From Chloroflexota bacterium (lineage in GTDB: Bacteria; Chloroflexota; UBA11872), in the NCBI GenBank assembly GCA_028875175.1, contig JAPPFO010000299.1, positions 1-12,540 of the forward strand: a stretch of 12,540 nt of DNA, written 5' to 3'. The notes under the pieces are model-generated. The model saw only the letters and a list, made by a program, of their open reading frames with translations. It had not been told where the DNA came from and searched no databases. How positions within the stretch are numbered: position 1 is the first letter of the stretch; each line of letters starts with the position of its first letter. Positions 1 through 6,659 of the stretch are shown here, piece after piece. Both the position numbers and the translations under genes were made by a program.

Positions 1-998
1 GGTTTGGCGTGTACGACTGGGTGCTGGCGCGCGACGCGCATAGCGGTGACGGCTGGATAATCGCCACGTCGCATGGTGGTCGCGACCCCGACGACATCTC
101 CGCCCAGGTGCAGTCACGCCTGCGCGTGCGCGAGACCCCGCCCATGCCAGCCGCGCCACGAACCGCTCATACGAACGCGGATAGCTACCGGTTCGGACAC
201 TGGGTATCGGCGGTCAAGGACTACATCGCCGCTGGCGACTGTTACCAGGTGAACCTGGCGCGCCGGATCGAATTCGACGCGCCGGAGCCGGGATTGGAGA
301 TGTTTCGACGACTCGCGGCGGAGCATCCGTCGCCATTCGGCGCCTACCTGGACGCGGACGGACTCGAGCTGGCCAGCGCGTCGCCAGAGCTCTTCCTGCG
401 CGTCGATCCCGGCGGCCAGACGCGAACGCGTCCCATCAAGGGCACGACACCGCGGGCCGCAACCCGCGCCCTGGACGCCGCCGCCGAAGCCCGGCTGCGG
501 GCCAGCCCCAAGGATCGGGCGGAAAACGTGATGATCGTGGACGTGCTGCGCAATGACTTCGGGCGCGTGTGCCGCCCCGGATCCATCAGCGTGCCGGTGC
601 TCTGGCAGGCCGAGGCGCTACCGACCGTGTGGCAACTGGTCTCGGAGGTCCGGGGCGAGCTTGGTCCCGGTGTCTCGGCGGCCAACCTTTTGGAAGCCTG
701 TTGGCCCGGTGGCTCGATTACCGGGGCTCCAAAGATCCGCGCCTCGGAGATTATCGACGAGCTGGAACCTGTCCGCCGCGGCGCCTACTGCGGCAGCGTA
801 TTTGCGCTGGGCTTCGACGGCGGGCTGACGGCCAGCCTGGCCATCCGCACCGTGCAACGCCGAAACGGCGTGGGCCACCTGCACGTGGGCGCCGGAATCG
901 TGGCGGAGTCGGACGCGGACCTGGAATACGACGAAACTCGGCACAAGGCGCGCGGTGTGCTGGAGGCGCTGGGCGCCTCGGAGGAGTCGTTGATCTAG
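1..998 (+). CDS. pabB: Aminodeoxychorismate synthase component I, 5'-truncated by window edge
   Basis: This is the C-terminal part of a chorismate-binding enzyme that aminates chorismate to 4-amino-4-deoxychorismate, the first step of p-aminobenzoate and folate synthesis in the cytoplasm. The frame is open from base 3, and the reading FGVYDW across the edge resembles the interior of PabB, so the GTG at 9 is probably not the true start; roughly 100-120 N-terminal residues are missing compared with the usual ~450. Counting from that GTG, the motif PIKGT lies at 142-146. Its lysine (K144) is the residue that separates PabB from TrpE, which carries alanine there. SPELFLR (125-131), GSITGAPK (235-242) and GAGIVAESD (294-302) are further family signatures. 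The gene ends with TAG at 996-998. No pabA or pabC follows it; the next gene is the low-GC HTH-GTPase on the other strand. A TrpE-type anthranilate synthase is the alternative, made unlikely by K144. Confidence 0.9.
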   Translation, partial: FGVYDWVLARDAHSGDGWIIATSHGGRDPDDISAQVQSRLRVRETPPMPAAPRTAHTNADSYRFGHWVSAVKDYIAAGDCYQVNLARRIEFDAPEPGLEMFRRLAAEHPSPFGAYLDADGLELASASPELFLRVDPGGQTRTRPIKGTTPRAATRALDAAAEARLRASPKDRAENVMIVDVLRNDFGRVCRPGSISVPVLWQAEALPTVWQLVSEVRGELGPGVSAANLLEACWPGGSITGAPKIRASEIIDELEPVRRGAYCGSVFALGFDGGLTASLAIRTVQRRNGVGHLHVGAGIVAESDADLEYDETRHKARGVLEALGASEESLI

Positions 999-1122
999 TT
1001 CCTCCTCGAGGCAAGCAGCCAGCGGCACACTCGTCACCAAACGTCACGCGCACGACCTCTGCTGTAACACATGAATCAACACGTACCTCGCGAACACTGT
1101 TAGGACCGGCACTGTTCAGCAA

Positions 1123-3267
1123 CTATTCGATTTCAATGATTGCCGACAGCCGCCGAAGAGTTTCCTTCCATTCTCTTTCGACCAACCCCTTAATGCGTTC
1201 GCGGTAATCTCGACGGCTATCGCCAAACCAAACGTCATGATGACCTACCACTCTGTCACGATAACCGGGACCTCTTCCCCATTCGTCATCACAGTCGTCC
1301 CACAAGACTGTGGATGGCTTCATATCCCGAACATGGATTCCTTTGCCCTCAATCTGGCACTTTCTGAATAGGCTCTCCACTTGAACTTCCACAACTCGAC
1401 GAGCCTGCCTCAGCAGACCAAACGCATCTTCGAGCTGCTCGTCTTGAAGAAGATTCTCAATTATTGGAAAGAGACGCTCCAGCTTTCGCTCCACGACCCT
1501 AGCGGCCGCTACCCGCGCGCCATAACTCAGTTGATGCGAGTATTCAAGGTTGTACCACTCACCTTCACGCCGCACGCTTGCTCGCACTGAACTCGGGTGA
1601 GCGCTGTTTAGTGCGCGCATGAGACTGCGCTCAGGCGCGTAAAGAGCACCGAAGTTCAGCTCGTGGTTATTGTCCAGCCATACTTGCAGTCGCCTTGCAG
1701 CGTCTCGTTGAACCTCCATGGTTTGCTCTTGCTCAAAGTTTCGGACCAGTGAGTGAGCATCCACAATCATTTCCTCGAGTTGCAGACAGTGCTGGTGCCT
1801 GAGATCCTCGACTATATCTACCAACAGTGACCTGAAAGCCTCAGAGTCGTCTCGCAAGGCATTAAAGAACTCAACACGCAGGTCTGGAAGCCCGATCGAC
1901 TGGATCGTGCTCTCAGCGTGTTCACGTTTCAAGTCATAGCCGTCCTCAACTGACTCGGCAGCAAAACCGTCGTCGTCCTTCACTGCAAGGGCCTCGTCGT
2001 GTCGCGGCAGCGCGAGAACGACAGCCTTATTCTCAATGCCTTCGAATCTACCGTCCTTCACTCGCTTGAGAAGCTGCTGCACAGACGTCGACGGTGTAGA
2101 GTTAAACGTTGAGCACATTACGACAATCGTATTCGGCTCGCTGAATAGTCGCCCGATGTCTGCCCTTTCGGCTGTACGGTCTACACCCTTAGTGTCAATA
2201 AGCCGAATTGACAGGGACTTTTCCCCGAGAATCGGCCTTGGGACGATGAGTTCCATCCGTTGGGGAATCGAAAAGTCTGGGTGTCGACCATTGTTTAGCA
2301 ATTCGAAGTTTCTCTTCAGCCATTCCAGTGGATCACCATTGTTTTCCGTGGCGGAATACCACAGCTCACGCTTGGTTCGGCCTTCCAGATTCATTCTTGC
2401 GAGGATTTCAAGAACAAACGTGGAGGTGTTCATGGACGCCCTTGCCAGTTTCTCGGCCGGATCGATTGTGATGCGTACGCGCTTACCGTCTGGTCCTTTC
2501 TGCCTCCTTCGCGTCTTCGTAAGCCTGCTCATGTTGCGAATGGCACGCTCAAGCTCCTTCGACGTTCCGACTACCTGTCCTCCGGTGTCGTCATCGCTCG
2601 GAGTAGTCTGCGGGGGATCCTTTAGAAGCGTTGCAAACTCCAGTACTTCCCTTCGAAGCTCCTGTTCACCCATGGGCTCTATTAGCAACCCGTATTCTGG
2701 ACCTTGCGCAAGGTGGACCTCGCACACGGTCACCCCGCCGCCTCCGACCTCGAGGACAGGGGCGGGCGTGGCCGTCTTCTTATCTACCACCTCCAAGTCC
2801 GCAGCACGACATATCGCCGTGGATTTGCCCACCCCGATGTCACCGACCAGTGCAACCGAATGCTCGGTGCTCTGAACCGTTCGTGAGGCTACCGTGAGCC
2901 CCTTCTTTAGCTCCTTCAGCAGACTCGCAAACGAGTTCTTTATGCTTGGATTGAGCAGCACTTCCTCGACTTCCCGAAGTGCCTGCTCGGTCTTCCACAA
3001 TAGCGATTCATCCGGGTGTCCAAGTGGGGGTTTCGGCAACTGCTTCCAGACGCGTGCAACGACTTTCCGGAAGTCCATTGCGTCCTTCGTACCAATCGCC
3101 CCCAAAACCGAGTCCAGCTCCTCGGAATTCAACGGTCGCTCGCCCGACTCAACGCGCGAAAGAACTGCTGGACTCCAAGTCACTCTCTCCGCCACGTCCT
3201 TTTGTTTGAGACCAGCCTCGCTCCGAAGGCGAGCTAGGTACCGACCAGTTGCCATGTCCGTCGTCAT
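1123..3267 (-). CDS. XRE-type HTH fused to P-loop GTPase-like domain, uncharacterised
   Basis: The 714-residue protein has no named function that I recognise. Residues ~7-60 form an XRE/Cro-type helix-turn-helix (LKQKDVAERV, then PAVLSRVESGERP). A linker of charged helices follows (~85-130). A P-loop GVGKST ends a full G-x4-GK[ST] motif at 142-149. A T180 after a Gly run may be the G2 threonine. LIDTKGVD (356-363) is a DxxG-type G3 motif (D358, G361). LALPRHDEA (418-426) sits where G4 should be but lacks the N/TKxD form. Residues ~480-714 are helix-rich and end in acidic and tryptophan-rich stretches. The layout recalls dynamin-like and other large NTPases. The start at 3267 was chosen because GGGAG (3274-3278) lies six bases upstream and a promoter lies at 3299-3327; the frame stays open to 3354, but that extension would begin upstream of the promoter. 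GC is much lower than in the neighbours, which suggests horizontal transfer. A role as a stress or phage sensor is inference only. Confidence 0.85.
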   Translation of the reverse strand: MTTDMATGRYLARLRSEAGLKQKDVAERVTWSPAVLSRVESGERPLNSEELDSVLGAIGTKDAMDFRKVVARVWKQLPKPPLGHPDESLLWKTEQALREVEEVLLNPSIKNSFASLLKELKKGLTVASRTVQSTEHSVALVGDIGVGKSTAICRAADLEVVDKKTATPAPVLEVGGGGVTVCEVHLAQGPEYGLLIEPMGEQELRREVLEFATLLKDPPQTTPSDDDTGGQVVGTSKELERAIRNMSRLTKTRRRQKGPDGKRVRITIDPAEKLARASMNTSTFVLEILARMNLEGRTKRELWYSATENNGDPLEWLKRNFELLNNGRHPDFSIPQRMELIVPRPILGEKSLSIRLIDTKGVDRTAERADIGRLFSEPNTIVVMCSTFNSTPSTSVQQLLKRVKDGRFEGIENKAVVLALPRHDEALAVKDDDGFAAESVEDGYDLKREHAESTIQSIGLPDLRVEFFNALRDDSEAFRSLLVDIVEDLRHQHCLQLEEMIVDAHSLVRNFEQEQTMEVQRDAARRLQVWLDNNHELNFGALYAPERSLMRALNSAHPSSVRASVRREGEWYNLEYSHQLSYGARVAAARVVERKLERLFPIIENLLQDEQLEDAFGLLRQARRVVEVQVESLFRKCQIEGKGIHVRDMKPSTVLWDDCDDEWGRGPGYRDRVVGHHDVWFGDSRRDYRERIKGLVEREWKETLRRLSAIIEIE

Positions 3268-3273
3268 GTCCGT

Positions 3274-3278
3274 CTCCC
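3274..3278 (-). promoter_or_regulatory. Shine-Dalgarno site of the HTH-GTPase gene
   Basis: On the minus strand GGGAG is followed by six bases and then ATG at 3267. It is the best ribosome-binding match among the in-frame starts. It decides for the 714-residue product over the 743-residue extension that would start at 3354. A second in-frame ATG at 3255 lies four codons further in. Confidence 0.65.
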
Positions 3279-3289
3279 GGAATTGATGT

Positions 3290-3300
3290 CTTGCGGCAAG
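3290..3300. promoter_or_regulatory. Palindrome at predicted transcription start, possible autoregulatory operator
   Basis: The 11-base sequence CTTGCGGCAAG has perfect five-base arms around one central base. It overlaps the edge of the predicted -10 element and the expected transcription start of the HTH-GTPase gene. A site of this size and place is typical for repression by XRE-family regulators, and the gene downstream encodes such a domain. That the protein binds here is inference. Confidence 0.4.
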
Positions 3301-3327
3301 CATGATGCATTCAGCTTCTATTGTCAA
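3299..3327 (-). promoter_or_regulatory. Sigma-70-like promoter of the HTH-GTPase gene
   Basis: On the minus strand a perfect TTGACA (-35) lies at 3327-3322. After 17 bases comes CATGCT (3304-3299), a weak -10 that keeps the conserved A at position 2 and T at position 6. Transcription would begin near 3292 and give a leader of about 25 bases. Two copies of the palindrome ATGCAT (3305-3310 and 3331-3336) flank the -35 element, 26 bases apart. The weak -10 next to a perfect -35 would suit a regulated promoter. Confidence 0.5.
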
Positions 3328-3386
3328 GGGATGCATGCAGCAACGTTTCGCCACAGCCGCGGAAGCAATCGGCGGGAAAGCGATGA

Positions 3387-3398
3387 GACCTGCAGGTC
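3387..3398. repeat. 12-base perfect palindrome between two genes
   Basis: GACCTGCAGGTC is a perfect palindrome five bases beyond the stop codon of the DUF4126 gene and about 60 bases upstream of the HTH-GTPase promoter. As a hairpin it could form only a four-pair stem with a TGCA loop, and no T-run follows it on the minus strand, so it is a poor terminator candidate. It could be a protein-binding site or chance. Confidence 0.35.
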
Positions 3399-3403
3399 AA
3401 CGC

Positions 3404-3952
3404 CTAGGTCGGTGCTTCGCCGCCCCAGCGGCGGTCCACCAATACCGCCGCCATGATCAGGCTCGCGGCGATGGCGAGTCCCAGCGGGGGCGTGAGCAGG
3501 GCGATCATGGCGACGATGCCGCTCCCGAAGTCGCCGTAGGCGCCGAAGACGATGCGCCCGAAACCGAGCATGCGCCACTGCACTCGGCGACGGGTTCGCA
3601 GCCGCAGCGCGTGGGTCGCCAGCGCCGCGAATGCGCCGAGCGCGAGCCCCAGGATCACGCCGGGGCCGGCCGTGGCCATGGCTGTCCCGCCGACAATGCC
3701 GCCGGCGACGGGGCGAATCACCCAGCCCAGGCGGTCCATGAGGCCACCGCTGCCCGGAAACTTGTCGGCGAAGATGTCAATGGGCAGCAGCAGCAGCGCA
3801 CCCACGAACATCCCAGTCGAGGCAACGAATGCGAACGCCGGGGCGGGCGTCAGCAAGTCGGATCGCGCCGCGACGATGGAGGTGATGGCCACGGTGACGT
3901 AGGGATTCAGCCCGCTGGAGATGCCGAGCGCCAACGCCAGGACGACGCTCAT
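3404..3952 (-). CDS. DUF4126 family integral membrane protein
   Basis: This 182-residue protein is very hydrophobic and fits the DUF4126 family, whose function is unknown. The N-terminus has the family-like SSGLNPYVTVA (12-22). The stretch PIDIFADKFPG (57-67), followed by LMDRLGW and IRPVAGG (79-85), is the most recognisable family signature. I see about four to five membrane segments: ~2-28, ~38-60, ~82-115 (possibly two) and ~143-172, with a basic loop LRTRRRVQWR (118-127) that should face the cytoplasm. The ATG at 3950-3952 has no clear Shine-Dalgarno site. It lies 37 bases after the stop of the nucleotidyltransferase gene on the same strand, so co-transcription and reinitiation are likely. 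No substrate or partner can be read from the sequence. Confidence 0.75.
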   Translation of the reverse strand: MSVVLALALGISSGLNPYVTVAITSIVAARSDLLTPAPAFAFVASTGMFVGALLLLPIDIFADKFPGSGGLMDRLGWVIRPVAGGIVGGTAMATAGPGVILGLALGAFAALATHALRLRTRRRVQWRMLGFGRIVFGAYGDFGSGIVAMIALLTPPLGLAIAASLIMAAVLVDRRWGGEAPT

Positions 3953-3989
3953 TGGAGGGTCGGCACCTCAGCGCGGAGCGGCGGCCGCG

Positions 3990-4715
3990 TCACCCGCCGA
4001 ATTCGGCTTGGGCGCGCGCGTACTCATCGGGACTGCCAATGTCGATCCAGCGGCCCGAGAAAACCTGGCCGAAGATGCGTTCGCGCGTGTGCAGCCAGGC
4101 AATCAGGTCGCCGGACTTGTCCGGGTCACCGCCGGCTTCCAGGTAAGCCTGCACAACTCCAAGTCGCTGGCGCGGGATCCCATACACAACCGTTGAGATT
4201 AGGGTGCTGCGGGGATGCTCCGGCTTTTCGACGAAGCTCGTCACAACGCCGTCCTCAATCTCAACCACGCCATAGAGCGGGGCGAGCTTCAACGATCCGC
4301 AGTCATACAATCCCACGACAAAGTCGTGCCGCGCGGTTCTTGCAACAGAGGCGAGATCGAAGTCAAACAGGTTGTCCCCCGCGACGACGAGCAGGTCGTC
4401 GTCGATGCCTGACTCCTGGATGAAGTAAGCCATGTCGCCCACGGCGCCGAGTCGTGTGTCCAGGGAAGTGGTGCCATCGCTCATGACGGAGACGGGCGGT
4501 CGGCCCGGCCGCGCCGCCGCCCACTCCATGAACAAGGGAAAGAACACGTGGTGGGTAATGACCGTGACGTGCTCAATCTCGGGAACCGCGCCGAGGCGGT
4601 CGAGCACGAAGTCGATCACTGTGCGGGACCCGATGGGCAGGAGATGCTTTGGGCCGCCGCCGGTGATGGTTCCCAGCCGCGTGGCCCAGCCTGCGGCGAG
4701 TACTAGCGCCTGCAT
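3990..4715 (-). CDS. Sugar-phosphate nucleotidyltransferase (NTP_transferase family)
   Basis: The 241-residue protein should join a sugar-1-phosphate and an NTP to give an NDP-sugar and pyrophosphate in the cytoplasm. The N-terminal nucleotide-binding signature is LAAGWATRL (6-14), followed by GPKHLLPIG (21-29) with the catalytic-type lysine K23. AGDNLFDFD (112-120) supplies the metal-binding aspartate near D114. FVEKP (161-165) is the usual sugar-site motif, and WIDIGSPDEY (223-232) is the closing motif with the second metal-binding Asp. ATRL replaces the commoner GTRL. The start at 4715 puts the P-loop-like motif at residue 6, as in relatives; the frame stays open to 4748 but adds only a non-conserved basic stretch. 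There is no C-terminal left-handed beta-helix, so this is a short, single-domain enzyme. The sugar cannot be told from sequence alone. DUF4126 follows 37 bases downstream. Confidence 0.88.
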   Translation of the reverse strand: MQALVLAAGWATRLGTITGGGPKHLLPIGSRTVIDFVLDRLGAVPEIEHVTVITHHVFFPLFMEWAAARPGRPPVSVMSDGTTSLDTRLGAVGDMAYFIQESGIDDDLLVVAGDNLFDFDLASVARTARHDFVVGLYDCGSLKLAPLYGVVEIEDGVVTSFVEKPEHPRSTLISTVVYGIPRQRLGVVQAYLEAGGDPDKSGDLIAWLHTRERIFGQVFSGRWIDIGSPDEYARAQAEFGG

Positions 4716-4751
4716 CCGCGTATGGTACGTCCGAATGGGCCGGCGCACCCC

Positions 4752-4757
4752 TATACT
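4752..4757 (+). promoter_or_regulatory. Possible -10 element for the LysM gene
   Basis: TATACT matches five of six positions of the -10 consensus and lies in the short divergent gap between the nucleotidyltransferase and LysM genes. No convincing -35 element lies 16-18 bases upstream, so this is a weak call. A similar TATACT lies at 5459-5464, before the MetV-like gene. Confidence 0.25.
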
Positions 4758-4843
4758 CGCGGCGAGTCCACTAGCCGCATGAAGGGTTTTTCACCCGAAA
4801 GCGCCGGAGGTGTGCAGGGCTGGACAGTTCGCGCCGTGAGCTA

Positions 4844-5431
4844 GTGCTGGGAGTGCTCGGGCTTCTGATCCTGGGCGTCGTGGCGTATGTCTTGTACACC
4901 CAGGCGACGGAGGACGGCAGCGTGGGCCTGCTGGCCGAGACGCCCACGGCGCCCCCCGAGAGCGCGGCGTCGCCGACGCCAAGTCCGACGCCCACACCTG
5001 CGGCGACTCCCACACCCACGCCGGCGCCCCAGACGTATACGGTGCAGGCAGGCGATACGTTGCTCGGCATCGCCGAGCGATTTGGGATCACCGTGGAAGA
5101 TCTGCAGTCCAAGAATGAACTGGCCGATCCCAACAACATCTTTGTGGGACAGAAGCTCCAGTTGCCGCAGCCGGGCGAACGCGTGCCGGCCGACTCGCCA
5201 GCCGCCGGTGGGGGCGCTGCGGACGACGTCTACGTCGTAAAGGCTGGCGACACGCTGTATGCGATTTCGCAGGAGCTGGACGTAACCGTGGAGGATCTGG
5301 CCACGACTAATGAGATTACCGACCCGTCGCAGCTCTTCGTTGGACGTCGCCTGCTCATTCCAGAGCGCCGGCTCACCCCGCCCACGGTGCGGCCAGCGGC
5401 GGGCGCCGGACAGAGTGGGGCCTCGACCTGA
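4844..5431 (+). CDS. Membrane-anchored protein with two LysM domains
   Basis: This 195-residue protein is probably held in the membrane by its N-terminus and binds peptidoglycan or a similar glycan outside the cell. Residues ~1-18 are a single hydrophobic anchor. Residues ~33-63 are a Thr/Pro/Ala linker rich in TPTP repeats, a common spacer in secreted proteins of Chloroflexota. LysM 1 spans ~64-108 (YTVQAGDTLLGIA to VGQKLQLP) and LysM 2 spans ~129-173 (YVVKAGDTLYAIS to VGRRLLIP). No catalytic domain follows; the tail is Pro/Ala-rich and about 20 residues long. GTG at 4844 is the first standard start in frame but lacks a Shine-Dalgarno site. A CTG at 4820 would add LDSSRREL, a basic flank typical of signal anchors, and has GGAGG (4806-4810) nine bases upstream, so it may be the true start. 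The MetV-like gene follows on the same strand after 69 bases. Confidence 0.88.
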   Translation: MLGVLGLLILGVVAYVLYTQATEDGSVGLLAETPTAPPESAASPTPSPTPTPAATPTPTPAPQTYTVQAGDTLLGIAERFGITVEDLQSKNELADPNNIFVGQKLQLPQPGERVPADSPAAGGGAADDVYVVKAGDTLYAISQELDVTVEDLATTNEITDPSQLFVGRRLLIPERRLTPPTVRPAAGAGQSGAST

Positions 5432-5500
5432 GGCCGCAGAACCCACCAGCATCCGCCATATACTTAATCACCGGAACTCGCCGGCAGGCTCCTTTTCGTC

Positions 5501-5911
5501 GTGAACTTAACCCAGGTCACCGCCCAACGCGCGCTGCGCGACGCCCCTGTGCAGGCATTCACGCTGGTCGAGCGCTTGGTCAAGCGGCCGCTGTTCGGCT
5601 GCCAGATGTGCGGCCACTGCATCCTGCAGGACACGGCGTTCATCTGTCCGATGGCCTGTCCCAAGGGGCTGCGGGACGGCCCGTGCGGCGGGACCGATAT
5701 CTACGGCATGTGCGAGACCGACCCGACCCTGCCCTGCGTGTGGCTGCGCATCTACGAGCGGGCCGAGCGGCTGGGCCGCATGGATCGGCTGATGAAGTTG
5801 CAGGACGACCTCGACTGGCGCGGTCAGGGCACCTCAAGCTGGCTGACGCTGATCAAGCGGGTGGTGGGACGCAACGGACGGCTGAGCGAGGCTGAGCGAA
5901 CCGCAACTTAG
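5501..5911 (+). CDS. MetV-like methylenetetrahydrofolate reductase C-terminal domain protein
   Basis: This 136-residue protein matches the cysteine-rich domain called the methylenetetrahydrofolate reductase C-terminal domain. Seen are CxxCxxC (C34, C37, C40), CPMAC (49-53), KGLRDGPCGG (55-64), C71 and C79. The cysteine pattern suggests a bound metal or iron-sulfur cluster. In acetogens the related MetV pairs with MetF in the reduction of methylene-THF to methyl-THF; that is established for the family. No metF gene lies in this window, so the partner is unknown. The protein is shorter than the ~200-residue MetV and carries the Cys domain plus a basic helical tail (~80-136). The start is GTG at 5501, with no strong ribosome site. 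Its stop TAG (5909-5911) overlaps the stop of the convergent DedA gene by three bases. Whether it acts in one-carbon metabolism here is inference. Confidence 0.82.
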   Translation: MNLTQVTAQRALRDAPVQAFTLVERLVKRPLFGCQMCGHCILQDTAFICPMACPKGLRDGPCGGTDIYGMCETDPTLPCVWLRIYERAERLGRMDRLMKLQDDLDWRGQGTSSWLTLIKRVVGRNGRLSEAERTAT

Positions 5912-6591
5912 GCCGGAGGTGGCGGGGAACCGTCGCCCTCGGGCTCGCGCCGTCGCAACCGACGGAACAGGCGTCGACGCAGCCTGAACCCGACGAGGGT
6001 GCCGACCACCACGACCGCCGCCAGAACAATCCCAAACCCGACGCGTGGATCGGCTTCGACAGCCGACGCGACGCGCTGGTACTGATCTCCCAGCCCCCAG
6101 CCAATGCCCATGTAGATGAGGGCCCAGATCAGCGCGGACAGCGCGGCCGACGGTAGGAATGTCCTGAAGCTGGCGCGGGCCGCCGCGGCCACGATGGTGA
6201 TGACGATGCGAAAGCCGGGAATCAGCCGACCGATCACCACGGCGGGAACTTCGTAGCGGTGAATCCAGCGCTCGGCGCGCTCGCGCCGCTCGGGAGTGAT
6301 ATGGAGCGCGCGTCCGAATCGCGTAATGAGGCGTGGTCCGACCAGGCGGGCCAGCCAATAGAGAACTGACGCGCCGGCGGTCGCCGATACGACGACCGTA
6401 GCCACCACCGCGACCGGATTAGCCACGCCGCGGTAGACCTGATAGCCCATCAAGACGATGGCGGTGTCGGCCGGCACCGGAAACGGAACGCCGGCTTCTT
6501 CCACTCCGACGTAGATGGCCAGCGCCAGGTACTGGTTGGCTTCCAGGAACTCCAGCAGGAATTCGCGCGTGGCGGCGATTAGGTCGCCCAT
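5908..6591 (-). CDS. DedA (SNARE-associated) family membrane protein
   Basis: This 227-residue polytopic membrane protein belongs to the DedA family. Some members, such as UptA, are known to move undecaprenyl phosphate back across the inner membrane. The family signature EEAGVPFPVPADT (31-43) carries the acidic residue and the P-x-P pattern. A second signature, GRLIPGFRIV (121-130), carries the conserved arginines of the re-entrant loop and is followed by a small-residue membrane segment. Hydrophobic segments lie at ~16-30, ~41-50, ~57-84, ~115-138, ~147-168 and ~184-201. The C-terminus is a basic Arg-rich tail (202-216) ending in Pro residues. The ATG at 6591 is the natural start just before the first helix. 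It lies 68 bases downstream of the GT2 gene on the same strand, so an operon is likely, and the pairing supports a role in lipid-carrier traffic. The lipid substrate is inference. Confidence 0.9.
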   Translation of the reverse strand: MGDLIAATREFLLEFLEANQYLALAIYVGVEEAGVPFPVPADTAIVLMGYQVYRGVANPVAVVATVVVSATAGASVLYWLARLVGPRLITRFGRALHITPERRERAERWIHRYEVPAVVIGRLIPGFRIVITIVAAAARASFRTFLPSAALSALIWALIYMGIGWGLGDQYQRVASAVEADPRVGFGIVLAAVVVVGTLVGFRLRRRLFRRLRRREPEGDGSPPPPA

Positions 6592-6659
6592 GCCAGCTAC
6601 GCCGTGCCTGCGGCGGTCGGGGTGAGGGTTCGCAGGTGGGAGGCACGCATCGGCTGGTC

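Noticed and set aside
1095..1116. Direct repeat CACTGTT (1095-1101 and 1110-1116) between pabB and the GTPase gene
   Set aside because: Seven bases, two copies, no palindromic or promoter context; too little to support a function.
2036..2875. A 279-codon plus-strand frame antisense to the HTH-GTPase gene
   Set aside because: The product is a Ser-rich sequence without domains. The minus strand holds the P-loop, G3 motif, HTH, promoter and ribosome site.
1010..3302. GGCAAGCA at 1010-1017 and 3295-3302 as direct repeats bounding an inserted element
   Set aside because: Eight bases over short flanks can match by chance, the right copy overlaps the likely operator, and no mobile-element gene is present.
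3268..3354. N-terminal extension of the HTH-GTPase to a start at 3354
   Set aside because: The extension would begin upstream of a perfect TTGACA, has no ribosome site, and adds no domain. The ATG at 3267 has GGGAG at good spacing.
5470..5500. Inverted CCGG repeats followed by TTTT upstream of the MetV-like gene, as a terminator of the LysM gene
   Set aside because: The stem is only four pairs and the T-run is short and displaced from it.
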